From contig JALQBC010000004.1 in the NCBI GenBank assembly GCA_023375675.1, positions 310,001-374,000 on the forward strand: 64,000 bases of DNA. Direction: 5' to 3'. Positions 1-10,120 of the stretch are shown piece after piece. Position 1 is the stretch's first letter. Every line of letters starts with the position of its first letter. The translations under genes and the position numbers were made by a program. Source of the DNA: Cytospora piceicola. Lineage: Eukaryota; Ascomycota; Sordariomycetes; Diaporthales; Cytosporaceae. The notes under the pieces are model-generated. The model was given only the letters and a program-made list of their open reading frames with translations, did not search any database and was not told where the DNA came from.

Positions 1-120
1 ACATGATGACAATTTGTATTGAAATTAGTCTTTCGCTCCCATCTGACTAGCCATCCCCCCCTCAACTTATTTTACCAAACCTTTGGGATTGTTGAGCACA
101 TCGCTGACTTCAGCAAACAG

Positions 121-878
121 ATCGATTCAACTCAGACCCTGCAAAGTGGTGGAACCTGTTCTACAAGAACAACACTGCCAACTTTTTCAAGAACCGCAAG
201 TGGTTGCAGCAGGAATTCCCTGTGTTGGACAAGGTAACACAGGAAGGCGCCGGCCCCATCACACTCCTAGAAATAGGAGCTGGTGCCGGCAACACGGCTT
301 TCCCTATCCTGGCACAGAACAAGAACCCTCAACTTAAGCTCCATGCTTGTGACTTCTCCAAGAAGGCTGTGGAGGTCATGCGCTCTCACGAAAGCTACGA
401 CACAGACCATATGCAGGCTGACGTGTGGGACATCGCGTCGGACGAGCTTCCCCCTGGCCTGGGAGATGGATCCGTAGATGTCGCGCTCCTTGTCTTCATC
501 TTCTCTGCATTGAACCCGTTGCAGTGGAAGAAGGCTGTCGACAACGTCTACCGCCTACTCAAACCCGGTGGCCAGGTTTGCTTCCGTGACTACGGGAGAG
601 GCGACCTTGCCCAAGTCAGGTTCAAGAAGGGACGCTACCTCGAGGAGAACTTCTATATTCGTGGCGACGGCACTCGTGTCTACTTCTTCGAGAAGGATGA
701 ACTTGCCAACATCTGGACGGGTGAAAACTCTGAGGATGGGGCTGAAGCCGGAGATGCTGCGAAGGAGCCTCGCTTCGAGGTGGAGGGCCTCGACTTCGAT
801 CGGCGCATGCTTGTGAACCGGGCTCGTCGTCTGAAGATGTATCGATGCTGGCTTCAGGGCAAATTCATAAAGAAATAA
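121..878 (+). CDS. METTL2/Trm140-type tRNA N3-methylcytidine methyltransferase, 3' part
   Basis: The reading frame gives a class I SAM-dependent methyltransferase. It opens with RFNSDPAKWWNLFYKNN and FFKNRKWLQQEFP, the conserved entry of the ABP140/Trm140/METTL2-6-8 family, followed by the SAM-binding glycine loop LLEIGAGAGNTAFPIL, an acidic motif II region, LLKPGGQVCFRDYGRGDLAQ and a C-terminal RRLKMYRCWLQGKF. Family members make 3-methylcytidine at position 32 of tRNA-Thr and tRNA-Ser in the cytosol or nucleus. The exon begins after a probable acceptor at 119-120 with a branch-like gctgact just upstream; an alternative acceptor lies at 112-113. The real start codon lies in an upstream exon, probably outside the window, so the 5' end is partial. 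Whether this is the Thr- or Ser-specific paralogue cannot be told. Family call sure; the exact first base of the exon is not. Confidence 0.85.
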
Positions 879-905
879 ATTACGTTCTGCCCGTACTTCT
901 ATGGT

Positions 906-1411
906 TTACTTTCCATTGCCATCCACAGTGACCATGTCCCGTGTTAACGAACTATCAGTCTCGTCCGTTGATGAGCAGCTCGAGTCTCCTGTCGATTCTT
1001 CGTCTCGATGACCATTGAACTCAGCTGCAGATGCCGTGGTTTCCGACTGCACCATATTCAAAGCCAACCCTTGTCGCTCGCCATCAATGTAGTCTGGCAA
1101 GAACAAATTCGTCACAGTCCGACCTTGTATAGGAGTTGGTGACCACGTCGGTGATCACCACCTTGAAAACGACGGGCGCCTTTTTCGCGATTTTCAAAGA
1201 TGCCTCTCGATGCCTTGTCTGCTTTCCTTGACCCAACAAGCCGGCAAGCCGACTTGATCACAACGACGAGGGCATCGTCGTCCGGAGACAACTGCTGCAC
1301 AAGTAGCTCGAGCAGGCTTTCCTCATGCTCTAGCACCAGTGTTTCAAGTGGGCGAACCGGAGTATTGAAATCTTCCAGGTCAAGGTTGTGTGATTCAATG
1401 TTCTTCTCCAA
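906..1411 (-). other. possible minus-strand ORFs of unknown nature upstream of the AAA pseudogene
   Basis: Two adjoining minus-strand open frames (1411-1112, starting at an ATG, and 1115-906) encode acidic protein-like text (for example LLELLVQQLSPDDDALVVV). In the third frame around 1110-1210 there is another protein-like stretch, KKAPVVFKVVITDVVTNSY. I recognise no domain. They could be a decayed gene, the antisense of the lost N-terminal part of the plus-strand ATPase, or chance. No convincing splice sites join them. Confidence 0.2.
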
Positions 1412-2803
1412 GGAACGCCGGGAGTTGGCAAGACTTCCACTGCAGGTAATTTATATACAAGTCCGGAAATTTTGTAAACCACCTTGAGGCTAAAAGATCA
1501 ATCAACCAGAGTGTGTGGCGGGATACACTCGACGACCACTTCTGCCTCTAACAGCAGGTGAGGATTGCCCTTGCAGGCTTATGATTATAAGATGACCTTT
1601 ACTAATGACGACCCGTTGGGCGATATTGGATATAATCCTGAAGATGTTAAGAGCAAACTGGAGGAACATTTCCACCTTGCCTAACGCTGACGTTGCGTTA
1701 AGCTCCTCGACGAAGCAGACGTGTTTCTAGCCAAAAGAACCGTAGGTCTTGCCAATCCTCCTCAATTCCATCTGGCCTGCTGACTCCTCGAAGAAAGATG
1801 ACATACAGTGGCTACCCCCTATATATCATATGCCTATATAGCATAAACCCTTGATATATCATATACATACAGTGCATAGATTGGCTAATGATGTATGTGA
1901 ACCCTTACCCCTATATATCATATGTCCCATGTTATATATCATACATGTGGCTTGAATGGGCCATATGATATATAGGGGGTAGCTACTGTACAACGCAATG
2001 CCTTGGTCTTAGGTAACTGAGTGTTCTTGTCTATATTATTGCAGAATCAGTTGCTCATGGTCGCTTTAATATGGTATCCTTTCGACTGCTCGAGTACTAC
2101 AAGGGAATACTCATTCTGACCACAAATCGCGTCGGCACGTTTCATGACGCCTTCCACTCTCGCATCCATACAAGTCTGTACTATCCTGCCCTCGATCGGG
2201 AAAAGACACTGGGGATCTTCAGAACGCACTTCTGAGTGATCAGTATTCACAACGATGAGTTCATCCACAAAGGCGACGCTCCGATCGAGTCGGAGAGAAA
2301 AGCTCATCCAGAAGCACTGGAAGCTCAGTCACAAGGTTCTCGAGTGGAACTGACAACAGATCCGCAATGCGTTCCAGAGGGCCATGGCTTTTGCCGAGTA
2401 CGACGCACGAGGTTCCGGTAAATCACATATCATTACTCTCAAGCATACTGAAATCATTTTCAATGCCTCTGCCGACTTTGGAAAGCACGTGACAGAGGTT
2501 CACGGCGCCGAAGCCGACCAACTCGCGATGAGGGATAGGAACCGCTTGGGTCATGATTTGAGGGTCAGTAGTATGCCTAAGAAGTTACAAAGTAGTTCCT
2601 CGGGGAACGACATCGACGACGTCGGTGAGAAGAAGAAGCGAAAGTGGCCGAAGAAGAAGAGAAAGTCCAATGAGAGCAGGAAGGATGGGATAGATAAGAA
2701 GGACAGGTACGGCAAGGCAGACAAAAAAGGCAAACAAGTTTCGGCCTCTGGCAGAAGAGATAGCCGCAGAAGTAAAGTTTCATCGAGTGATGAAGACAAG
2801 TGA
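1394..2803 (+). pseudogene. decayed AAA+ ATPase (fungal P-loop family with NLS-like tail)
   Basis: Pieces of one AAA+ ATPase can be read in order on the plus strand. Walker A is GTPGVGKT at 1412-1435. A YTRRPLLPLTAG segment follows at about 1512-1559, then GDIGYNPEDVKSKLEEHFHLA at 1619-1681. Walker B is LLDEADVFLAKRT at 1703-1741. The sensor region LLEYYKGILILTTNRVGTF with SRIHTSLYYPALDREKTL lies in 2074-2232. The C-terminal helical part QIRNAFQRAMAFAEYDARG starts near 2357 and runs through a Lys/Ser-rich NLS-like tail to the stop at 2803. This order matches the AAA ATPases that are abundant, often multicopy, in filamentous fungi. Stops interrupt the frame at 1682-1684 and 1688-1690 (between helix and Walker B), 2233-2235 and 2351-2353. 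The N-terminal part is absent, and a MITE lies between Walker B and the sensor region. The gene is therefore not functional as read; some gaps may be introns. Confidence 0.8.
1806..1988. mobile_element. 183-bp MITE, Tc1/mariner type
   Basis: The ends are near-perfect terminal inverted repeats of about 26 bp: left CAGTGGCTACCCCCTATATA, continuing TCATATG; the right end is the reverse complement with one substitution (CAGTAGCTACCCCC...). Both ends are bordered by TA (1804-1805 and 1989-1990), the target duplication of Tc1/mariner elements, and CAGT is a usual start of such TIRs. The interior is A/T-rich with further copies of TATATATCATATG and has no coding capacity, so it is a non-autonomous element. 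It sits within the AAA ATPase pseudogene, probably in a former intron. Confidence 0.85.
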
Positions 2804-2829
2804 ACTCACCAATGACACTCGCTGTCTTA

Positions 2830-2877
2830 GGAGGAGGAGGAGGAGGAGGAGGAGGAGGAGGAGGAGGAGGAGGAGGA
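2830..2877 (+). repeat. (GGA)16 microsatellite
   Basis: Sixteen uninterrupted GGA units follow just after the end of the AAA pseudogene. No gene is evident in 2804-3293; the rest of the gap looks like ordinary unique sequence. Confidence 0.95.
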
Positions 2878-3293
2878 TGGGCAGGCAATGTTCGCGAGTT
2901 ATTCTGTCTCTGGAAAGCATGTGGTCGCGGTTGGATCTTGGCTACTATATTCACTAAGTATGTTATTTACTTGTTATCGTCTCCTACTTTTCAAAAATAC
3001 CAATATCACTGCCAGTTGCCAGACATACCTGAAAGAGCGAATTAGTCAAACGGAAATGGGGGAGACATCTGGACATCCACAAATATCATAATATGCTATG
3101 TACGCCGGGCTACTATGCCCCTTTCTGGCACTCCTCCATTCCCCCGTGCTCGATCGAGCAACATCAGTTCTTGGGTGATTGACCTAAGTTACAGAGAAGT
3201 CGTATATGAGAGAAATTCAGGCTTGTCGCTGTCGAGGCTATCCAAACCGGGCCCTACACCAAACAAGCTGCTTGGGGATTTGTCCATCACCTC

Positions 3294-4349
3294 TCATAGC
3301 CTACTCTTCCCGCCTTCGAGATAACTATTACCCAACCGAAGCATCTCCTCCGCCTCGGCCACCATCTCCTTGACAATCTCACCAGCAGGCTGTATCTTGT
3401 CAATAGAACCAGCGACCTGGCCCATCAGGTGAGGCATGTCAACCTCGTTCCCCTCCTCCATGTCATACTCGATCGGCACCACCCCGCTATCACACAGCTC
3501 CTTGATCTTGTCAGGCCTCTCGTGCCACCTCCGGATGTACTCGTTGGTCTTCATCCTCAGCGGCCTCCCGCTGACCACCAGCGTCCTCTCCGTCCCGTCG
3601 AGCCCACAGCTCACCACCTCCTCCTTGTGCTCCCGGCTGCACCCCGCCTCCTCGCTCGCCACGAACCTCGTGCCCACCCACACCCCGGCCGCCCCCTGCA
3701 TGAGGCTGCTCGCCAGCCCCCTCCCGTCCGAGATCCCCCCCGCCGCCACCACCAGCGCCGTGCCGCCCCTCAGCATCGGCGGCCTGTACCCCCGCGCCAC
3801 GTCCACCACGGCCGGCACCAGGATGCTGCTCGCCACGTCCCCCGTGTGCCCGCCCCCCTCCCCGCCCTGCGCGCACACGATGTCCACCCCCCGGTCCAGC
3901 GCCTTGGCCGCGTGCCGCGGGTGCCCCACCATGTTCATGACCAGGACCCCCGCCGAGTGCAGCCTCTCCACCACCCCCGCCGGCGGCACCCCCACGGCGC
4001 TGACGAACAGCCGCGCGCCCGACTCGATGGCGATGCCGACCAGCTCGTCCAGCCGGCCGCCCGTGTAGTCGTGGTTGGTCGCGCGGGCGCCGCCGCCGAC
4101 CTGCGGGATCGCGAGGTCCACGCCGAACGGCAGGCCCGGCGACGCCAGGTGCGCCTTGAGGTCGGCCACGATGCCGCGCAGCTGGTCCGGCGTGTACATG
4201 AAGCCGCCGATGACGCCCAGCCCGCCCGCGTTGGACACGGCCGCCGCGAGCCGGCCGTCCGACACGCGCGCCATGCCGGCCAGGAGGATGGGGTGCGGGA
4301 TGCCCAGGAGGGTGGTCAGGGGGGTCGTGATGGGGCCGGTCGGCGCCAT
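3294..4349 (-). CDS. nitronate monooxygenase (2-nitropropane dioxygenase family)
   Basis: A single 351-residue frame starting at an ATG. It is an FMN-dependent TIM-barrel enzyme that oxidises alkyl nitronates to carbonyl compounds and nitrite. Visible family features are the N-terminal TTLLGIPHPILLAGMARVSD, the AAVSNAGGLGVIGG segment, CAQGGEGGGHTGD (the QGxEAGGH-type motif around the flavin site), the phosphate-binding VVAAGGISDGRGLA, and GVWVGTRFVASEEAG. The length agrees with fungal NMOs. There is no targeting signal, so it is probably cytosolic. The middle and 5' part of the gene is very GC-rich in third positions, which creates long antisense frames on the plus strand. It lies tandem to and downstream of the ODC gene with 840 bp between. 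The family is sure; the physiological substrate is not known. Confidence 0.93.
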   Translation of the reverse strand: MAPTGPITTPLTTLLGIPHPILLAGMARVSDGRLAAAVSNAGGLGVIGGFMYTPDQLRGIVADLKAHLASPGLPFGVDLAIPQVGGGARATNHDYTGGRLDELVGIAIESGARLFVSAVGVPPAGVVERLHSAGVLVMNMVGHPRHAAKALDRGVDIVCAQGGEGGGHTGDVASSILVPAVVDVARGYRPPMLRGGTALVVAAGGISDGRGLASSLMQGAAGVWVGTRFVASEEAGCSREHKEEVVSCGLDGTERTLVVSGRPLRMKTNEYIRRWHERPDKIKELCDSGVVPIEYDMEEGNEVDMPHLMGQVAGSIDKIQPAGEIVKEMVAEAEEMLRLGNSYLEGGKSRL

Positions 4350-5189
4350 TGTTGTTCGGTGGGTTTTACGGTCTAGGTGAGATGTAATGGCTGTCGAGCG
4401 GTTACTATCGCCCTGGAAGTACTAGTCGGTATATGTATTGACGAGTGTAGTATGTGGGTACGAGTCTCAGATGAGCTGTCGTCTGTTCTCAGGAGGCGGT
4501 GATGATGTGTCGCTTCTGTTTACTAACATACAACATGCAACCCACCCAGTGAGGTAATGCAAAGGTAATGGCAAACAAGTATTGAAGCAGGTGGCTACAG
4601 TCTCCTCAATGCAGGGCTCGTTCTGTCAACATAGATCCCGGGTAGGAAATAAGGGCGGCCAAAGGTATAATATTATATTCGTCCCCATGCATGGAAATGA
4701 AAATGCGGGGAGGTCGGGGATCCTATCACTGCTACCGAGGTATCTTCCGGGCTCCCACGCGACTCCGAGGTGACTTCTGTGGAAGGGGGACGTTAACCCG
4801 GCTGTGTTTGTTTCCGTCTGATGGTGACCTCGTGTGAGATCCTGATCGATGACAGCCTCGAGACCTGGACATTCTTTCTACTATTTTGGTGTCTACTGCA
4901 ACAGCCGACTCCTATTTTGATCGCTCACACTTCCATGGATATTCATCGCCTTGGGAGTTGGACTCACTTACTATGGGAGCGACAAGCATCATACTGTGTG
5001 TTATATAGTGAATGGTCTGGATCCATGTAGTATACTCTATCAACCTAGCGATATGTAGCAAAACCACCTTTTTCAACATTACTTCTCACTACCCCGTTCT
5101 TTGGGCCACGGTAACATATACAACCAATCCAACCGCCCAAAGAACCATCCCGCAGTGTTTTGTCTTTATGATCTCGATATGTAGACCCC
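4350..5189. other. intergenic: NMO promoter and ODC 3' flank
   Basis: No gene recognised. It must hold the promoter of the minus-strand NMO gene next to 4349 and the 3' UTR of ODC next to 5190. Short open frames here have no recognisable features. Confidence 0.6.
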
Positions 5190-6563
5190 CTACATAGCCC
5201 CCTCCAGGGCTGCCAGAGCCCCCGGCTCGCTGCAAACGTAGATGACATCGTGGTTGTCCGAGAAGCCGTTGAAGCGAGTGGCAGAGCACTTGGTGTAAGC
5301 GCCCATGTCCTCGAAGTACAGCCAGTCGCCAACATCCAGGGTCTGTCCGAGGCGGACACTAGCGCTGATGCAGTCAATGCCGTCACAGGTAGGTCCCCAG
5401 ATGCTGTACTCGATACCCCCAGAGGCAAGGGGCTGAGCAGCCTTGGTGTTGTAGTAATTCTTGCCCCCAGCGTGGAGGATATTCGCGACGGGGTGCTGGT
5501 GGTCGAAAATGATGCTGCTGAAATTGCCGTAGACACCGTCGTTGACATAGGCCATGTAGCTGTTGTCATGTCCAGGCTGGTTCTCGACGGTGCGGCGGGC
5601 AATGATGTTGCAGGCGAGAGTAAAGGCCTTCGAGGCGTAGTAGCGACCGGGCTCGGCGATCAGGTTGATGCCAGAGTGAGCCGGGAAGTACTCGTCGAGG
5701 GCGGCACGGAGAACACCGGCCATGCACTCGAAGGTGGCATCACTGCAGAAGCCACCACCCACATCTAGGGTCTTCATCTCAAAGCCGTACGCGGTGCCCT
5801 GCTGGAAGACAGCGTGGGCATCCTGGACGGCCTTCAGGAAAGCACGGGGGTCCGAAGCTCCGGATCCGACATGGAAGCTGACGCCGACGACATTCAGACC
5901 GAGCTCGCGCGCGGTGCGCAGCAGATCCTCGGTCATGTCCATGGATGCGCCGAACTTCAAGCTCAGGCGGCAAAGGCTGGAGGAGTCGTCCGTGTGTATG
6001 CGCAAGAAGAGCTCGGCGTCAGGGAACAGCTTGGCGATCTTGCGCAGCTCGTCGGCGTTGTCAAAGGTCATCTGTCGGACACCGGCGTTGGCGACATAAC
6101 GGACGTACGAGTTGGTCTTGCAAGGCTGAGCGTAGATGATACGCTCCGGGCCGACTCCCATGTTCAGGACCTGTTCGATCTCGGTCTTGGACGCACAGTC
6201 GAAGCCGGTGCCGAGGCTTGCCAAGAGGCGCAGAAGCTGCGGGTCGGGGTTGCATTTGACGGCGTAGAAGGGCTTGACACGCGGAAGGTTCAGCTTCCAT
6301 CTCAGGTGCTGCCGGTAGACCTCGCCAAGGTCGGCGACGAAGAAGGTGTCCTCGTCACCTGGCTCACAATACTCATGATCAATGCCTTCGACGCGGTGGC
6401 GGAAGGCCTCGCCGATCAGGCGCTTGGCAGTGATATTGGCATGGTAGTTGACGTCGTAATCAAATACAGCGCCATTATCATGAACAGTTTTGGTCGAAAA
6501 GACTCGATTATTGATGTAATCGAAAGGTGTGGTTGAATCGACGAGGGTAACTGCCATAACCAT
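5190..6563 (-). CDS. ODC1: ornithine decarboxylase
   Basis: A 457-residue group IV PLP-dependent decarboxylase that converts ornithine to putrescine, the committed step of polyamine synthesis in the cytosol. PFYAVKCNPD carries the PLP lysine (about K103). DVGGGF is the PLP-phosphate glycine loop, EPGRYY follows, and WGPTCDGIDCI holds the catalytic cysteine of the partner subunit (about C393). The C-terminal barrel ends with DNHDVIYVCSEPG. Length agrees with fungal ODCs. Two in-frame ATGs compete, at 6563 (MVMAV...) and 6557 (MAVTL...); I give the longer one. The coding part has no introns. The leader upstream is long and nearly free of ATG; see the uORF entry. Neurospora spe-1 is known to have a long leader involved in polyamine control, so similar regulation is plausible here. 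Confidence 0.95.
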   Translation of the reverse strand: MVMAVTLVDSTTPFDYINNRVFSTKTVHDNGAVFDYDVNYHANITAKRLIGEAFRHRVEGIDHEYCEPGDEDTFFVADLGEVYRQHLRWKLNLPRVKPFYAVKCNPDPQLLRLLASLGTGFDCASKTEIEQVLNMGVGPERIIYAQPCKTNSYVRYVANAGVRQMTFDNADELRKIAKLFPDAELFLRIHTDDSSSLCRLSLKFGASMDMTEDLLRTARELGLNVVGVSFHVGSGASDPRAFLKAVQDAHAVFQQGTAYGFEMKTLDVGGGFCSDATFECMAGVLRAALDEYFPAHSGINLIAEPGRYYASKAFTLACNIIARRTVENQPGHDNSYMAYVNDGVYGNFSSIIFDHQHPVANILHAGGKNYYNTKAAQPLASGGIEYSIWGPTCDGIDCISASVRLGQTLDVGDWLYFEDMGAYTKCSATRFNGFSDNHDVIYVCSEPGALAALEGAM

Positions 6564-6822
6564 TCCCAATGTCTTGTTTTGGTTGTGGTTAGGGTTGACG
6601 AGTGACTTTCGAAGTGACGAAGGTTGATTCGGTTTCGGTAGCGGGAGACCTTATCTGATTGATTCAAATTCTCGATTCTCGGGTGCGAGCGTTAAGGGGG
6701 TCGGAAGCAGTGACAGACTGTTCCTTCAATGGATTGGCGAGGCCTTGACGAGTCTTCCTCAGTTGGAGGAAGTGACTGTAGGTACTGGTGGGTGCTTAAG
6801 CACAAAAGTGTCTCCCACGCCC

Positions 6823-6876
6823 TCAGGGATAGGAAGATGGATAAGCGGATGAACTCGGCTTCCCAATAGACTTCAT
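6823..6876 (-). promoter_or_regulatory. candidate uORF (17 codons) in the ODC leader
   Basis: Reading upstream of the ODC start, the only minus-strand ATG I find between 6564 and about 7380 is at 6876. It opens a 17-codon frame MKSIGKPSSSAYPSSYP followed by TGA at 6825-6823, about 260 nt before the main start. The peptide is Pro/Ser-rich and ends with proline before the stop. Whether this stretch is in the mature leader depends on the transcription start and on leader introns, which cannot be seen here. Confidence 0.4.
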
Positions 6877-7643
6877 GCGGCAGCTGATTGTATGGGGTGA
6901 ACTCGGTGTTCTGGAAGTTGAAGAGCAACTCGAAGAGGCAAGAATTGGCTTTAGTCGAGTTCAGCAGCAGCAGGGGGCGGGACAACACAGAGGATGTGGA
7001 AGGGCTTTCGCTGGGCGTAATCTTGGTCAGATACGAAGTTTACGGCCGAAGAAGCCGTGGTAGCGATGAGCCTTTGATTTGGGACCAAAGGCAGTCCGAT
7101 TATTCGGTTGGGGGTTGAGGATGGGCTGCTGAAACTGTTGTCAGTGATGAATGCCCTCTGGTTGACCTGTTCACCGAGGGAAGGTGAGGCAAATATGGAG
7201 GTTATGGAAAGTCGGGTGGCAAGGAAGTAGAAGATGTCTGCTGTAGGATGGTCGCGGGTATTCTCGTTCACTCCGTGTGTGTGTGTGATGAGGGTATAAA
7301 TGAATGATGCGGCGACGAGGCAAATATTTGACGGGCAAAACGCCGGCCCGCTGACAAGTTGCTTTTGGAGGCAGACGTACCTAATAGCCGAGGTTGTTGT
7401 TACTGAGTCACGGTGGCAATAATCCAGGATGTATTGGCAATTGGCAATTGGCAGTTGTGATCGAGTTTTGTTGTTGTTGCGACGGAAGCTTCGAGTGCGA
7501 CGGTGAGACGCGATGGGAAGTCGGGACTGCTCGAGAGTAATGGAAAAGTTTAAGGTTGAGACGGAATTATGATGATGTGGTAAAAAAGAACTGGAGATGG
7601 TGGGGAAGCAAGAGGGAATTTGTCTATTTTTTTGATTTTTTTT

Positions 7644-7692
7644 GGCGGGCAGGCGGGCAGCCAGGCGGGCAGCCAGGCGGGCTTGGCGGGCA
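7644..7692 (+). repeat. tandem GGCGGGCAGCCA-type repeat
   Basis: Imperfect tandem copies of GGCGGGCAGCCA. A second GC-rich run, GGCACG units, is at about 7873-7899. Confidence 0.85.
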
Positions 7693-8206
7693 GTTGAAGG
7701 TGCGCTATGGCACTATGGGGGATGGTCAGGGGGTTGAAATATGGGGTCGTATGCCTGAGCTTGGATCAATCAACATGAACTCTTTCCACTTTCCAACAAC
7801 CTTGGAAGCTTGGAATTGGGAAACCTGGGACCATCCATGAATCAACATGAATGAACCACAATCAATTCCGGACACGGGCACGGGCACGGGCGCGGGCACA
7901 GACAGCCTAGCTACCTAGGTAGGCACAAGGTTCACTGCCTTCTTCACCCTCATAACTGACCTTATTAACGCGACACTTGACCTGTCGAACCTACCGCCAA
8001 CCTATACTGTGTAGACGGGGCCGGACCCACAATGGAAACTCCGGGGAGGGGGGAGCGGTGGTCGCTTCTCCTCCTGTTTCTGCTTCAATCTTTCCACCAA
8101 CGTGGCTGGGTTATCCCTGTCCGTCCTCTCTCTCCTTCGATGGATTAACGATTTCCGATCGTAACAGAATATCTCTGCTGCAGACCTGCATAGCATAGAG
8201 AGGTTT

Positions 8207-8232
8207 GCATGTCTGCATGTCTGCATGTCTGC
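8207..8232 (+). repeat. GTCTGCAT tandem repeat
   Basis: About three copies of an 8-bp unit (GCATGTCT register) in intergenic DNA. Confidence 0.85.
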
Positions 8233-8297
8233 AAGTCCGCGGCCGAACCTGCATTTCCTGTTGATCGCTGCAGACCGCAATTTCGTCCATCTGCAGC

Positions 8298-8322
8298 CAC
8301 ACACACACACACACACACACAC
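8298..8322 (+). repeat. (CA)n microsatellite
   Basis: Twelve CA dinucleotides in a row in intergenic DNA. Confidence 0.95.
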
Positions 8323-8537
8323 CAAGACCTTGCTGTCGACGGACCAAAATCCCCGCCATAAATATCCGGAGCAGACTAACAACAACCACCTAGCACATAC
8401 AGATTACTACTGCAGTATAATCTAGACCGTAGCACGATACCATCCTGTCGGAGGATCACCTATACACGGCATAGCGGCCTGGTGTGCCGCTACCTGCATG
8501 TCTGAGATGGGTGTGTAGATGCATTTATTATATATAT

Positions 8538-8654
8538 ACCTACCTAGGTACCTACTTAGTAGGTATCTAGGTACCTACCTAGGTAGTATAGGAACATGTG
8601 TTTGTTTTCAAACACTTACACAGTACCTGTGTACTTAGGTAGGTATATGTACCT
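8538..8654. repeat. CCTAGGTA-palindrome cluster
   Basis: Repeated, overlapping copies of ACCTAGGTA / TACCTACCTAGGTAGGTA in both orientations (8538-8586 and 8631-8654). Further single copies lie at about 7911, 8760, 8832 and 8864-8887. The same motif recurs through the window, always outside genes. Confidence 0.85.
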
Positions 8655-9168
8655 GGATAGCTGTGGCCGAGCTGGGACGCTACTGTGTAGTGGCTGTCAA
8701 GGCCGTTTCTGTTTACCTAAGTTTCTCCCAACTTCTTCACCATCAATATCACCATCAATACCTAGGTAGTGACTTGCTGGTATATCCACAACCTCAATGA
8801 TGCAGAGATTTTCACCTTCAGTAACTACTGTGTACCTAGGTGTTATGTAACACTACTCTATAACTACCTAGGTAGGTACCCAGGTACGATACCACGCAGA
8901 TCTCTATGCCTTATACTGAAGCTTGAGCCTGTGACGTAAGCGGGGGAAATACGAGGCAGTCCGGATGAACCAGTGCTGATCTTTGCTCCGGCGGTCCACG
9001 ATTTCACTGTTATTCACACAAAGACCCATCAGACGAAACACTACCAGTATCGGCATAGTTGTTACTCCAGTTTTGCTGTTCCGCGTTTGGGCGTTTCAAG
9101 CCAACAGCCAGAACAGCCAGGCTGTCAGGCCTCCAGGGAGTGCCCAGCACCTCCTCAGGAGTGTCACG

Positions 9169-9188
9169 TCGGTCGGTCGGTCGGTCGG
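9169..9188 (+). repeat. (GGTC)5 microsatellite
   Basis: Five tandem tetranucleotide units (TCGG/GGTC register). Confidence 0.9.
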
Positions 9189-10120
9189 CCTCGGTCGCCA
9201 ACGTCGAGGACAAAACCAGCAGGAACCGGTCGACCCAATGCGCCAAAAACGGCCACCTCTTCAAGAGCCAGTCAAGAATAGCAACGTCCGCAGCATGTCT
9301 TCTCACTTGAGATTTGTGTGCGTTGTAAATATGTTCGCCAAGTTTGTGATTTCCGGACCTGGCAGACGTAGCAGTGATGCTCTCTCCGCCATTTACACGC
9401 CGATGATGCTGATCAAGTAGTGGGCTCCCAGCTCCCTCGTAATGTGCGTGTAAGTGCACATCAAAGCAACCAGCTGACGTTGGTTAGGTGAAACGTGTGA
9501 TATTTCCCCATTTGTTTTATTCGTGGTACTGTACTTATAAGCCGTCTTTCTAAAGCACTGACCTACCTGGCTTGCAGATGGGCATCATCACTTTCACCGT
9601 CGTCAACCTCTTGTGTGACCAAATTCTGTTGCCAGAACCTCCTACTCTCACGTAGAATCACTCCGGGCGCTACTAGCTAGAGCACCCCGTGCGACAAGGA
9701 TGCATCTATGTACTCTGTTGAATAGTCCGCACATCCAGTGAACTTGTGAAGGCGGGTCTGAAAAACGAGCGCATGGCGACCAAACCAGCCGCGTTAACGA
9801 TGGTTCGTTCGCCATGACAATATCAATCTTGCGTCGTGTTGTGGTCTCAGTGCCATGGAAAAGCTTGGCAAGAAGACGTATCGTATCTGAACGCTGTATG
9901 TATCCATCTGTATCCCGGTGCTGAGGACATGCCTCTCTGCTCAGTGGTCCAATCAATAAGAAGACACGGGCCGGGGACCACAGGAGAGAAGGGTATCAAT
10001 TTTGTCTATATCGTTTACATGTTATACAAGGTGGTTATATTTACTGCGGCAGGCCAGGTCGTCGCCTGAAAGCCCGCCAAAGTTGTTGTACATATGAACG
10101 CCGCAACGCGCACGTTAGGA

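Larger units (their letters stand above)
6877..10120. other. gene-free region with simple repeats, upstream of ODC
   Basis: More than 3 kb without a recognisable gene between the ODC leader and the 3' end of CYM1. It contains several low-complexity tracts listed separately. Longer open frames here (for example minus 9459-9010) have no domain, no clear splice signals and biased composition, so I do not call them genes. Confidence 0.6.

Noticed and set aside
3429..4376. 315-residue plus-strand frame
   Set aside because: Antisense of the NMO gene; Arg/His/Pro-rich text produced by GC-rich third positions, no domain.
8207..8322. CRISPR-like short repeats
   Set aside because: These are GTCTGCAT and CA microsatellites without spacers, in a eukaryotic genome.
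9010..9459. 149-residue minus-strand frame in the ODC-CYM1 gap
   Set aside because: Overlaps a tetranucleotide repeat and open plus-strand frames of similar size; no domain or signal. Not enough to call a gene.
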